DNA of 24,422 bases from Chthonomonas sp. UBA2387 (GCA_002343445.1 DDSP01000073.1:64201-88622); one strand, 5' to 3'. Positions 16,320 to 24,325 are shown, counted from the first letter of the stretch. Made by a program: numbers and translations. Notes: generated by a model from the letters alone, not told the origin.

Positions 16320-16702
16320 TGCACCCTGAAGAGAGGAGGGGGTTGGGAACGATCCGAGCGGGTGCCGTCCATAGCAACCCGCCCGCATCAATTCGGCAAG
16401 AGCACCCTGCCTCAGCGGCTGGGGACCTCGGCCATCCGTTGCCTAGTCCCAAGCTACGAGGGTGATTATAGCGGAGATTGGGAAAAAAGTGGGCGCTGAT
16501 GACACCAATTTCGAAAAAAGTTCTATGCTATACATACTAGTAGACATAGTTATACTGCACATGATACTACATGATTGGCCGAGTCGATCTAGAGTTCTAG
16601 TTCATTGAGTATGCACGATGCAGCGAGACGCACACGTGACTCGTGGTGTCGTTCTGTCCCAATGGGCTGCCAGCGACGCAGAAAACCCCGTCGCGGCGCG
16701 TG
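16320..16702. other. Intergenic region upstream of mraZ and downstream of the sugar transporter genes
   Basis: There is no convincing gene in these 383 bases. The part next to mraZ (16320-16460) would be its transcribed leader. A perfect minus-strand TATAAT lies at 16465-16470. A strikingly AT-rich patch covers about 16500-16620, in sharp contrast to the GC-rich surroundings. Within it are a 22-bp dyad centred on ACTAGT (16528-16549) and a direct repeat ACATGAT at 16559-16565 and 16569-16575 with a 10-base period. A 6-bp stem (16673-16678 with 16689-16694, 10-base loop) follows the permease stop on the minus strand but has no T run, so it is not a standard terminator. Confidence 0.6.
16465..16470 (-). 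promoter_or_regulatory. -10 promoter element (TATAAT) for the mraZ/dcw operon
   Basis: The minus strand reads CGC TATAAT CACC, a perfect sigma70-type -10 hexamer, 145 bases upstream of the mraZ start codon. No good -35 hexamer is present at 16-18 bases; the spacer region contains a T run and CCCA. The predicted transcript would begin near 16458 with a leader of about 138 bases. The element is placed where the promoter of a 13-gene run would be expected. Confidence 0.55.
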
Positions 16703-17530
16703 CTAGCCGTCTTTCAGGCCGCTGGAGGCCAGACTCTCGACGATTTGCCTCTGGAAGAGGAAGAAGAGGACCAGAACAGGGAGGATCGAGATCATGGCGC
16801 CCGCCATCTGCACGTTCTCCTTGCCGGGGAAGCGGCCCTGAAGCATGGCGATGACCAGCGGCAGGGTGAACTTGCGCTCGTCGAGCAACACGATGAGCGG
16901 CCCGAGGAAGCTGTTCCAAGACCCGAGGAACGTCAGGATGCCCAACGTCGCCAGCAGGGGCTTGGAGAGGGGCAGCACGATGCGAAGGAAGATGCCGAAG
17001 TCGCGGCAGCCCTCGATGCGTGCGCTCTCCAGAAAGCTGTCGGGGATCTTCTCGATGAACTGGCGCGCCAAGAAGACGCCGAACGCGCCCGCCATGCCCG
17101 GCACGATCAGCGGGAGCCACGTGTCGAGCCAGCCGAAGTCCCTCAGCAAAAGGAACCCGGGCACCAACAACACCGCTCCGGGGATCATCATCGTCGCCAG
17201 CAGACCGAGGAAGATCGCGTCGCGGCCCGGGAAGCGGTGCTTCGCGAATGCGTACCCTGCCAGCGTGCAGAAGAAGAGCGTCCCCGCCGTGGTCGCGACA
17301 CCCACGACCAGACTGTTCCACGTCGCTCCAAGCACGAGACCGGCGTCGAACAACTCGGAATAGGGCTGGGCGGTCGGCTCCTGCACAACAAGGCTCAGGT
17401 GCGGGCTGGCGATCTCCTGATTCGACTTGAACGACGTGACCACCATGTAATAGAAGGGAAGGGCCAGCAACGCCGCCCCGACCGAAAGGATCAGAACCGT
17501 CGCCCATCGTTCGGTCCGCTTGGTCTTCAC
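16703..17530 (-). CDS. Carbohydrate ABC transporter permease, MalG type
   Basis: This inner-membrane permease of a CUT1-family sugar importer has 275 residues and about six membrane segments (first near residues 10-28). The cytoplasmic EAA loop that docks the ATPase reads ESARIEGCRDFGIFLRIVLP, matching the MalG-type EAA-G motif. The start is the GTG at 17530, overlapping the stop of the upstream fused gene as GTGA; the frame upstream to 17956 lies over the fused gene and is rejected. It should pair with the MalF-type half of the upstream protein. The sugar is not evident, and no ATPase gene lies in the window, so a shared MsmX/MsiK-like ATPase elsewhere is likely. Confidence 0.92.
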   Translation of the reverse strand: MKTKRTERWATVLILSVGAALLALPFYYMVVTSFKSNQEIASPHLSLVVQEPTAQPYSELFDAGLVLGATWNSLVVGVATTAGTLFFCTLAGYAFAKHRFPGRDAIFLGLLATMMIPGAVLLVPGFLLLRDFGWLDTWLPLIVPGMAGAFGVFLARQFIEKIPDSFLESARIEGCRDFGIFLRIVLPLSKPLLATLGILTFLGSWNSFLGPLIVLLDERKFTLPLVIAMLQGRFPGKENVQMAGAMISILPVLVLFFLFQRQIVESLASSGLKDG

Positions 17531-19974
17531 GCGCGATCTCCCCGCTGGTAGACGAGCACTTGGACCAGCGTCAGCGCCAGCACCAAGACGAACAGGACGT
17601 AGGCCGCCGCCGCCGCCTTGCCCATCTCCATAGCCTCGAAGCCCTTGTGAAAGATGAGCGGCACCACGGTCAAGGCGGCATCGTTGGGGCCGAACCGCGC
17701 GCCTGCGTCGCCACCCTTGCCGGCCAGCGTATAAATGGTCTCGAACACCTGGAACGAGCCGATGACGCCCAGCACCGTGACAAAGAACACCTGGGGCCGA
17801 ATCCCGGGCAGGGCTACGTGCCAGAAACGGCTGGTCGCCCCCGCACCATCGAGGTGCGCGGCTTCGAACAGCTGGTTGGGCACCTGCTGCAGCCCCGCAA
17901 GAAACACGAGGATGGTGAACGCCAGCCCGTGCCAGATGGCGAGGACGATGACGCAATCGAGAAACGTGTGCTCAGAGAGCAGGAACGGCACGGGGTCCTT
18001 GATCCAGCCGAGCGAAAGCAGTGCGGCGTTCAGCCACCCTTGCGGTCCGAACAGGAACAACTGCGAGAAGATGAGCGCCACGGAAACCACGCTGGTGACC
18101 AACGGCGAGAAGTAGAGGAACCTCCAGAGGCGCTGGCCCGCCAAGCGCGTGTTGAGGAGGTATGCGAACAGCAGGCTCAACACGATGCCGGTCGGCAGGG
18201 TCCAGACGACGTACTTGAGCGTCCGGGACAACGCCCCACCCAAGTCGCCCGAGTCGAACAACTCCTGATAGTTCCGCAATCCCACCGCTTGGGCCGTGGA
18301 CAGCGGAAGAACAGGATGGTAGTCCGTGAACGAGAGCAGCAACGCCGTGGCCGCCGGGATCGCGACGAACACCACGGCGAGTACCACCGGCACAGCCACA
18401 TAGAGGTACGGGACGATGTGCCTGCGCAACCGGGGACGTAGCGCGACGGCGGCTGCCATGGCGAGCAGGCCGAACCCTGCGGTCCACTTGACGCCGTCGA
18501 GCAGGCTGGCCTTGCGTTCGTACGCGTCCAGGTTCTGGATCACGTCGAGATTGCGCTCGCGGTGGCGTCGGTCGGCTTCGAGCAGGGTGGCTTCGGCTCG
18601 GGGTGCGGCTTCCGCGTAGAGTTGCCTCAGCTTGTCAGCGGTGCGGGTTTCGATGGCCGCCTTCAAGTCGGCATGCTGGCCCTTGCCGAACGCCTGGATC
18701 AGGGCATTGCGGCGCAACCCGGTCTGGGCGGCTGCCGCGTCGATCTGGTCGCGGATGAACGTGCCCATCTGGTCGAGCACGTTCGATTCGATCCGCCCGA
18801 CTTCGGCGCTGCCTTGAAGGATCGGGACGGAGCCGAACGACTGGTACGTTTCGGCGACCACGCGCTTGGCCTCTTGGACCTTGGCAAGTTCGTCTTGTGC
18901 CCAAAACGCGTCGTTCTCGGGCTGCCAAAGCGCCGCGATCCCGGGGATCATCAGGCCCGAGTCTTGGCCCCGGCGCAGCCGATGGAGGACCATGAACCGC
19001 TGGGCTTCGGGCGAACTCAGGTAGCGCACCCACTCGAACGCCTCCCGCGGGTGCCGCGACTTGCGGAACATGACATAGGTGAGGCCGCCCATGATGTTGT
19101 ACGGCTCGCCGTCGTCGGCCCTCGGCCAAGGGAGCACGCCCATCTTGTCGGCCATTTCGGGAGCGAGGTTGCGGATCAGATCGGCGGTGGCGTGAAGGTC
19201 GGCGATGAGCGGCACCGCGATGTCCGGCTCGTCGGATCGGAACATGCCTGCGGCGCGGGAGCCCAGGTCCTTGCCGGGCGAATCGTGCATGTGCCAGAGG
19301 CGCAGGGCCTGCAGGACCCCCTTCTGATAGGCTGGATTGCGCCACTCGACGACCGGCTTGCCATCTTCGCCGATGCGGCTCCCCGTGACGCCAAACGGCA
19401 TCGTGAACGCATTCAGCGCCCATTGGGCGTTGAAGGTCCACCCGTAGTGGAAGCGGTACCGGTTGGCTTCCAGCGTGGCGATGGCGCGGTCGAGTTCCGA
19501 CCACGTCTTGGGCGGTTGGATGCCGAGCCTGGCGAAAGTGTCCTTGCGGTAGATCAGGACCAGCGCACCAAGGTCGGTGGGCACTCCGTACAGGCTCTCG
19601 CCCACCGTGAACATGGGCAATAGCCGTGGGTTGAACCGGGACTCGAGTTCCTTGGTCTCTTCGGGGAACTCGGCCCTCAGGTCCACCAGTCCGCCCACGC
19701 TGCCGTAATCGTAGGGCCCGCCGAGGTTGGTCGCGCCGGCATCGGGGGGCAGGCCGGCGGCCATGGCCGTGAAGTACTTGCTGGCGAAGTTGCCCCAAGC
19801 GAGAGGAGTTACCTCGACGCGGACCCCGGTTTTGGCCTCGTGACGCTTGGCGAGTTCGCGGTACATGCCGACGTCGAGCACCGACCCGGTCACCGCCCAG
19901 AAGCGGAGGGTGGTTTGAGCTGTCGCCTGCGCCGCGATCGCGGCGAGGAGGAGCGCGGCCGCTGTGGTCCGCAT
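17527..19974 (-). CDS. Fused solute-binding protein and MalF-type ABC sugar permease
   Basis: One 815-residue reading frame joins two proteins that are usually separate. Residues 1-19 are a signal-like hydrophobic N-terminus ending ATA. Residues 20 to about 410 are a family 1 extracellular solute-binding domain (YGVPTDLGALVLIYRKD, a typical motif, at about 129-145). Residues 410-495 are a charged, probably helical or coiled linker. Residues 497-512 form an extra membrane segment, followed by the positive cluster RPRLRRH (513-519). Residues 520-815 are a MalF-type permease with the EAA loop FEAAHLDGAGATSRF (703-717). The positive cluster would be cytoplasmic, so the topology is self-consistent: binding domain outside, permease in the membrane. 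The ATG at 19974 has GAGGGG just upstream. It is translationally coupled to the MalG-type permease (GTGA). Confidence 0.9.
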   Translation of the reverse strand: MRTTAAALLLAAIAAQATAQTTLRFWAVTGSVLDVGMYRELAKRHEAKTGVRVEVTPLAWGNFASKYFTAMAAGLPPDAGATNLGGPYDYGSVGGLVDLRAEFPEETKELESRFNPRLLPMFTVGESLYGVPTDLGALVLIYRKDTFARLGIQPPKTWSELDRAIATLEANRYRFHYGWTFNAQWALNAFTMPFGVTGSRIGEDGKPVVEWRNPAYQKGVLQALRLWHMHDSPGKDLGSRAAGMFRSDEPDIAVPLIADLHATADLIRNLAPEMADKMGVLPWPRADDGEPYNIMGGLTYVMFRKSRHPREAFEWVRYLSSPEAQRFMVLHRLRRGQDSGLMIPGIAALWQPENDAFWAQDELAKVQEAKRVVAETYQSFGSVPILQGSAEVGRIESNVLDQMGTFIRDQIDAAAAQTGLRRNALIQAFGKGQHADLKAAIETRTADKLRQLYAEAAPRAEATLLEADRRHRERNLDVIQNLDAYERKASLLDGVKWTAGFGLLAMAAAVALRPRLRRHIVPYLYVAVPVVLAVVFVAIPAATALLLSFTDYHPVLPLSTAQAVGLRNYQELFDSGDLGGALSRTLKYVVWTLPTGIVLSLLFAYLLNTRLAGQRLWRFLYFSPLVTSVVSVALIFSQLFLFGPQGWLNAALLSLGWIKDPVPFLLSEHTFLDCVIVLAIWHGLAFTILVFLAGLQQVPNQLFEAAHLDGAGATSRFWHVALPGIRPQVFFVTVLGVIGSFQVFETIYTLAGKGGDAGARFGPNDAALTVVPLIFHKGFEAMEMGKAAAAAYVLFVLVLALTLVQVLVYQRGDRA

Positions 19975-20016
19975 GACCCCTCGTTCGCCATGGAGTCGAA
20001 ACTCACCTTCCGTGGT

Positions 20017-21723
20017 TCAGAGCGAAAGGGTCCACACCGATTTGGCGAGCCGGGCCATCTGCTGCTGACGCCTCGCGATCGTCGCCTCAGTCCACTCCTC
20101 GAACTCGGCAGTCTCCCGGGCCATCTTGTACTGTGATCGAGCGTACACCTCCCGCTTCGACGCAAAGCCCGCGTTGCTTGCAGCCTGGGTATTCGGCCCA
20201 CGCTCCAACAAGCAGTAGTTGCCGAGCCGGTCTACGCAACGGTCATAGGCTTCCAGCGTGAACGAGTTGTTCCACTCCTCCGAGGGGTTCTCGGGAAGGA
20301 TGTGCTCGACGGTGGCGGTCATGGCTTCGTCCGAGAGATCCGCTCCACTGGATTGGCGTTCCAACTGAGCGAGGAAGTACCGCAACCGTTTGCCGGACGC
20401 TCCACTGTTCTTGAGTCGCAACGATTCAAACGCCGACTCGAACTCGTCGTCGGGAATGTAGATATCCGAAACCGCAGACCGAATGGTTCCCAGAGCTGGC
20501 TTGTCGGTTTCCCGCAACGCGAGGGCCGCTCGGTTGTACACTGCCTCGAGTTCGTGCGTGCTCCGGCGGCTGACGCCGTTGAATCTGACCGACAACACGG
20601 CACAGATGCGGAGGACCTGCACGATGTCCTGGGGATTCTTGAATGCGTCTTTAGCCGAAAGAACCAGGGGTGTGTACTGCGATACTCCGAACAGATTCAG
20701 CACGCGAATGTGCTCGCGTCCGCCCTGATAGTCGAGCCAATGCTCGCTGTGCGAATCGTTGAGGGCTTCGTACCAGACGGCATCGGCTTCCATTCGGTCC
20801 AACAAGTCGAAGACGTGTTGCACACTTGTGACTTCGCGCTTGATGGTCCTGAACAGGTGCCGCTGCCTGACAAAGGGCCGTTGGGAGTTCAGGTGATGAC
20901 GCAGAAACTCGGGGAATCGAGCGATCCCGACGCGTTCGGTGATACGGACCCATTGGCGCAGGACCGGTTCCATCTGCGACGACGATCGGTCCACCAGCGA
21001 GAGCAGGTAGTTCTTGAGGAGGTCCGTTTCCGTGAGTTCCAGTCCCCTGGCGTTCAAGGTTTCGAACACCGTGTAGGCGCTGAGTTGGTCTTGCACTCGG
21101 ACACTGATGAACAGCAGACGCTCGGTCACGATGCGTCCGACGAACTCGGCGACTTCTTGTCCCTCCCGAATCGTGCCAAAGGCTTCCTGAATCTTCGACT
21201 TGAAGAACGAGAAACACTCCCAAAGGAGTCGCTCCGAGTCCCGCAAGTGTCTTGCTCCACCGTGAGGCGGCTTGCGCTGAACGATGTTCAGTTGGAAGAA
21301 GTCGTCATCGTTGGCGTTCAACTTCAGCTTCGGGATGGTCCGGAGACTCGATGGATCCTTTGATCCGATGTAGCTCGACTCAAGCAAGTTGGCGCGCTCG
21401 CGGTTTGCATCAGCATCGACTCCCTCGTTGGCGAGGCTGATCAGGTAATCAACACAAGCCAGAATCAAAACACTAAGCGTGGCTAAACGTTGCTGGCCGT
21501 CAATGATGCGAAAGTGCTTTCTCTCGATCGACTCAAGAACGATCGCGCCCATGTAGTGATCTTCTGAGCCAACACGCAATTGGGCCAAATCCTCCCACAG
21601 ATCTTCCCACTGCTCTTGCTTCCAGGAGTAATCGCGTTGGTACGGCGGCACGCTATACGTCTTGCCGTTGCTGAGAAGCTCCTTGAGGTCTTCGGTGTCG
21701 GTGTTGAGCAGGGTGCTTCGCAT
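20017..21723 (-). CDS. DUF262-DUF1524 protein, GmrSD-like (putative anti-phage endonuclease)
   Basis: This 568-residue protein has the single-chain architecture of GmrSD-type type IV restriction enzymes, which cut modified phage DNA. The N-terminal DUF262 (ParB-like, nucleotide-dependent) domain shows VPPYQRDYSW (25-34) and IIDGQQRLATL (73-83). FETLNARGLELTETDLLKNY lies in the middle. The C-terminal DUF1524 HNH-type nuclease shows EHILPEN with H474, then RLGNYCLLE (499-507) and downstream asparagines and F-x-x-K as in the family. All expected nuclease residues seem intact. The ATG at 21723 is preceded by GGAG, 7 bases away. It lies 27 bases after recR and 42 bases before the transporter gene, in the same direction. 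By eye its base composition is less GC-rich than its neighbours, suggesting acquisition by transfer. The substrate and the defence role are inferred from the family. Confidence 0.88.
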   Translation of the reverse strand: MRSTLLNTDTEDLKELLSNGKTYSVPPYQRDYSWKQEQWEDLWEDLAQLRVGSEDHYMGAIVLESIERKHFRIIDGQQRLATLSVLILACVDYLISLANEGVDADANRERANLLESSYIGSKDPSSLRTIPKLKLNANDDDFFQLNIVQRKPPHGGARHLRDSERLLWECFSFFKSKIQEAFGTIREGQEVAEFVGRIVTERLLFISVRVQDQLSAYTVFETLNARGLELTETDLLKNYLLSLVDRSSSQMEPVLRQWVRITERVGIARFPEFLRHHLNSQRPFVRQRHLFRTIKREVTSVQHVFDLLDRMEADAVWYEALNDSHSEHWLDYQGGREHIRVLNLFGVSQYTPLVLSAKDAFKNPQDIVQVLRICAVLSVRFNGVSRRSTHELEAVYNRAALALRETDKPALGTIRSAVSDIYIPDDEFESAFESLRLKNSGASGKRLRYFLAQLERQSSGADLSDEAMTATVEHILPENPSEEWNNSFTLEAYDRCVDRLGNYCLLERGPNTQAASNAGFASKREVYARSQYKMARETAEFEEWTEATIARRQQQMARLAKSVWTLSL

Positions 21724-21750
21724 CGAGGTGCTCCGAGCATACCAGCCGGC

Positions 21751-22347
21751 TCACATCTCCCGGCGGTATTCGATGGCGCTCAACAGAGTCGCAGAGTCGG
21801 CGTAATCCAACTCGCCGCCGATCGGCATGCCGTGCGCCAAACGGGTGATTCGGATGCCGAGCGGCTTGAGCACCTTGGCCAGATACAGAGCGGTAGCGTC
21901 CCCTTCCACGGTGGGATTCGTTGCCACGATGACCTCGCGCACGGTGTCGCCCTCCAAGCGCCGGAGCAACTCGCGTACGCGCAACTGGTCGGGTCCAAGG
22001 CCCTCCATAGGGTTCAGCAGACCGTGCAACACATGGTAGAGCCCGCGATACTCGTTGATTCGCTCGATGGCGGCGATGTCGCGAGCCTCGGCGACCACGC
22101 AGATCGTGTGCGGCTCGCGGCGCGGATTGGCGCAGATCTCGCAGCGCTCGAACTCGCTGACGTTCTGACACAGGTCGCAGAAGCGCAGCTTCTCGCGCGC
22201 CCGAAGCAACACGTCCGCCAGCCTTTCGGTCTGGGCCGCGGGCACCTTCAACAGGTGGAACGCCAGGCGCTGCGCCGATTTGGGACCGATGCCGGGCAGA
22301 CGCTCCAATTCGGCGATCAGTTCGGCCAGCGGCCGCGCAAACTGCAT
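21751..22347 (-). CDS. recR: Recombination mediator protein RecR
   Basis: RecR works with RecO (and RecF) to load RecA on single-stranded DNA during gap repair. The 198-residue product has normal length. A helix-hairpin-helix segment LPGIGPKSAQRLA is at 17-29. Four zinc-binding cysteines are at C57, C60, C69 and C72 (CDLC and CEIC). The Toprim domain starts near residue 80 (TICVVAEARD) and includes the GLLNPMEGLGPDQLR segment and ATNPTVEGDATALYLA. The ATG at 22347 lies 6 bases after the ybaB stop, with GAGG upstream. The order dnaX-ybaB-recR is the widely conserved bacterial arrangement. Confidence 0.97.
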   Translation of the reverse strand: MQFARPLAELIAELERLPGIGPKSAQRLAFHLLKVPAAQTERLADVLLRAREKLRFCDLCQNVSEFERCEICANPRREPHTICVVAEARDIAAIERINEYRGLYHVLHGLLNPMEGLGPDQLRVRELLRRLEGDTVREVIVATNPTVEGDATALYLAKVLKPLGIRITRLAHGMPIGGELDYADSATLLSAIEYRREM

Positions 22348-22353
22348 GAGGCC

Positions 22354-22689
22354 TCAGCTGGTGATGCCGGGGATGTTCGGAAGGTTGGGCAGAATGCTCT
22401 GCACGCGGGCGTCGCGAAGCTCCGTGGCCTTGGCGAAGCCGTCTCGGACCACGCTGGTCACCAGGTCTTCCAGCGACTCGACATCCTCGGGGTCGACCAC
22501 CGAGGGGTCGATCTTGAGCTTGAGCAGTTCGCCTCGGCCGTTGAAGAGGGCCTTGACCGGACCCTTGTCCACGGGGATCTGCTGTGCGGCAAGCTCGTCT
22601 TCCAGGTTCTGCGCCTGAGCCATCGCGCCTTGCACTTGGTCGAGCATGCCCTGGAATCCCTTGCCGCCAAAGTTCTTCGGGAGTTTCAT
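22354..22689 (-). CDS. ybaB: YbaB/EbfC family nucleoid-associated protein
   Basis: This small 111-residue protein is of the YbaB/EbfC family, which forms DNA-binding dimers and is linked to nucleoid organisation. The N-terminal part (MLDQVQGAMAQAQNLEDELA) is the family's long helix, and KALFNGRGELLKLKIDPSVV is the central beta-sheet motif. VESLEDLVTSVVRDGFAKA forms the C-terminal helix. The start is the ATG at 22689, overlapping the dnaX stop as ATGA; the open frame to 22908 lies over dnaX and is rejected. A tail of Leu/Pro/Ile-rich residues (LPNLPNIPG) ends the protein, as is common in the family. Confidence 0.94.
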   Translation of the reverse strand: MKLPKNFGGKGFQGMLDQVQGAMAQAQNLEDELAAQQIPVDKGPVKALFNGRGELLKLKIDPSVVDPEDVESLEDLVTSVVRDGFAKATELRDARVQSILPNLPNIPGITS

Positions 22690-24281
22690 GGTTGTTGTCC
22701 GTCGCTGGCTTCCGGTGGCGGCTGCTGGAACACTTCCTTCGCCGCTTCGCGGAGCTGATCGCCTTCGAGAACACATTCTACCGGGTCGTCCACGGGAGCG
22801 GGCGCCGATCGCTCGCCGACTTCCAGCTTCACGACCCAGGGCTCGCCGGCGTACTTGCGGATCGAATCCCGGATGGCTGCCTCCCGTTTGGGCGAATCGA
22901 GAATCCAATCAAGGTCCAGCTTCCGCGCGAACAGCACCCGGATGGTGCCGTCCTCGAAGTTGCCCACCTTGGTGGCGGCCAGCCGGGGCTTCATCAGTTT
23001 GGAAAGCTCGGAAAGCTCCTTGACCACGCTGGCCCACGCTTGCCGGGCGCGCTTGAGTTCGTTGTTCACGGGCGTCCCGGGCTCTTCGGCCGGAACCGGT
23101 GCCGTCTGGGGCGTGGAGCGGACCGCAGGTTCGGCGGGCCGCTCGACCGAACGAGGCGGGCGCACTTCCTCGCGCACCACGGCTGGCGGGGCGGCGACGG
23201 GGACCACCGGAGAGCATAGCCGGACCAATTCTGCCTCCAGCCACAGGCGGGGAAGCGTCACGTCGCGGATATGGCCGTGGGCTTCGGCGATTCCCGATCG
23301 GAGGCGCAGAAGCTCGTCGGGTCCGATGCGGAGCGCCATCTCGCGCATGGCGGCCGCCTGAGTGACATCCAGGGCCTCGTCCACGCCGAAGGCCGCATGG
23401 GTCAGGTCGCCTAGCCGGTGCATCAGCGATTCCAGGATGGAGCGCGGGTCTCGTCCGCGGCGCAAGATCTCGCCGAGGAGGCGCATAACTTGGGCCACGT
23501 CGCGACCCTTCAGGTGGCCGAGCAACTCGTCTACGGTCTCCTCGTTGACGAGGCCCAACTGGGCGTACACCTGCTCGGTCGTGATCGCCCCGTTCGCTGT
23601 GAGGATGGCCTGCTCCAGCAGGGTGAGCGCGTCGCGGTACCCGCCGTCGGACATTCGGGCGATGGCGGCTAAGGCTGCGGGCTCGTACTCGACCTGCTCG
23701 GCTTGGGCGACGTGTTGCAGCCTGCTCAGGATGTCCTGCACCGAGCCTCGGTGGAACTCGAACTTCTGGCACCGCGACCGGATGGTCGGCGGGACCTTGT
23801 TGAACTCGGTGGTGGCGAGGACGAAGATCAGGTGGGGCGGCGGCTCCTCGATCGTCTTGAGCAAGGCGTCGAAGGCCTTGGCCGAGAGGTCGTGGACTTC
23901 GTCGATGATGAACACGCGGTATCGGGCGACGGCCGGTCGGTAGTTGGCGACTTCGACGATGGTTTCTCGGACGTTCTCGACGCTGGATTCGCTGGCTGCG
24001 TCGAGTTCCATGACGTCGAGGCAATTGCCGACCGTGATCGAGGTGCAGATGTGGCACTCGTTGCAGGGCTCGGCGGTGGGCCCGTTCTCGCAACACAGGG
24101 CCTTCGCCAGGAGCCGCGCCGAGGACGTCTTGCCCGTGCCGCGGGGCCCGGTGAACAGGTAGGCGTGGGCGATCCGGCCTGAGGTGATCCCGTTCTGCAA
24201 CGTGCGCACGACGTGTTCTTGACCGATCAGGTCGCCAAACGTCTGGCTGCGGTACTTGCGATAGAGCGAGAGGTAGGCCAC
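22686..24281 (-). CDS. dnaX: DNA polymerase III subunit gamma/tau
   Basis: DnaX is the AAA+ motor subunit of the clamp loader that places the beta clamp on DNA. The product has 531 residues. Walker A GPRGTGKTS is at 45-53, a zinc module with cysteines 63/64, 73, 76 and 79 follows, Walker B is DEVHDLS at about 127-133, the sensor LATTE at 155-159, and the arginine finger lies in SRCQ (169-172). A proline-rich linker and a C-terminal domain follow. I see no A-run slippery site for a gamma frameshift. The start is taken as GTG at 24281 because VAYLSLYRKYRSQTF matches the family N-terminus. The frame extends to another GTG at 24329, but that would add 16 non-family residues and overlap a promoter-like element at 24320-24325. 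Confidence 0.92.
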   Translation of the reverse strand: MAYLSLYRKYRSQTFGDLIGQEHVVRTLQNGITSGRIAHAYLFTGPRGTGKTSSARLLAKALCCENGPTAEPCNECHICTSITVGNCLDVMELDAASESSVENVRETIVEVANYRPAVARYRVFIIDEVHDLSAKAFDALLKTIEEPPPHLIFVLATTEFNKVPPTIRSRCQKFEFHRGSVQDILSRLQHVAQAEQVEYEPAALAAIARMSDGGYRDALTLLEQAILTANGAITTEQVYAQLGLVNEETVDELLGHLKGRDVAQVMRLLGEILRRGRDPRSILESLMHRLGDLTHAAFGVDEALDVTQAAAMREMALRIGPDELLRLRSGIAEAHGHIRDVTLPRLWLEAELVRLCSPVVPVAAPPAVVREEVRPPRSVERPAEPAVRSTPQTAPVPAEEPGTPVNNELKRARQAWASVVKELSELSKLMKPRLAATKVGNFEDGTIRVLFARKLDLDWILDSPKREAAIRDSIRKYAGEPWVVKLEVGERSAPAPVDDPVECVLEGDQLREAAKEVFQQPPPEASDGQQP

Positions 24282-24319
24282 GGGAAAAAGGGAGCGCCGG
24301 GGACCCGGCAGACCGCTCC

Positions 24320-24325
24320 ATTCTA
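24320..24325 (-). promoter_or_regulatory. Possible extended -10 promoter element for dnaX
   Basis: The minus strand reads TGC TAGAAT, an extended -10 type element about 38 bases upstream of the proposed dnaX GTG. No good -35 box is seen at the normal distance. If real, transcription would start near 24313, downstream of the alternative GTG at 24329, which supports the shorter dnaX start. Beyond it, 24330-24422 to the window edge holds no feature I can support. Confidence 0.3.

Noticed and set aside
16673..16694. Hairpin after the MalG-type permease stop as a terminator
   Set aside because: The stem is 6 bp with a 10-base loop and no T run follows on the minus strand, so it is not a convincing intrinsic terminator.
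22686..24281. Programmed frameshift site in dnaX making a shorter gamma product
   Set aside because: No A-AAA-AAG-type slippery run is visible in the coding strand.
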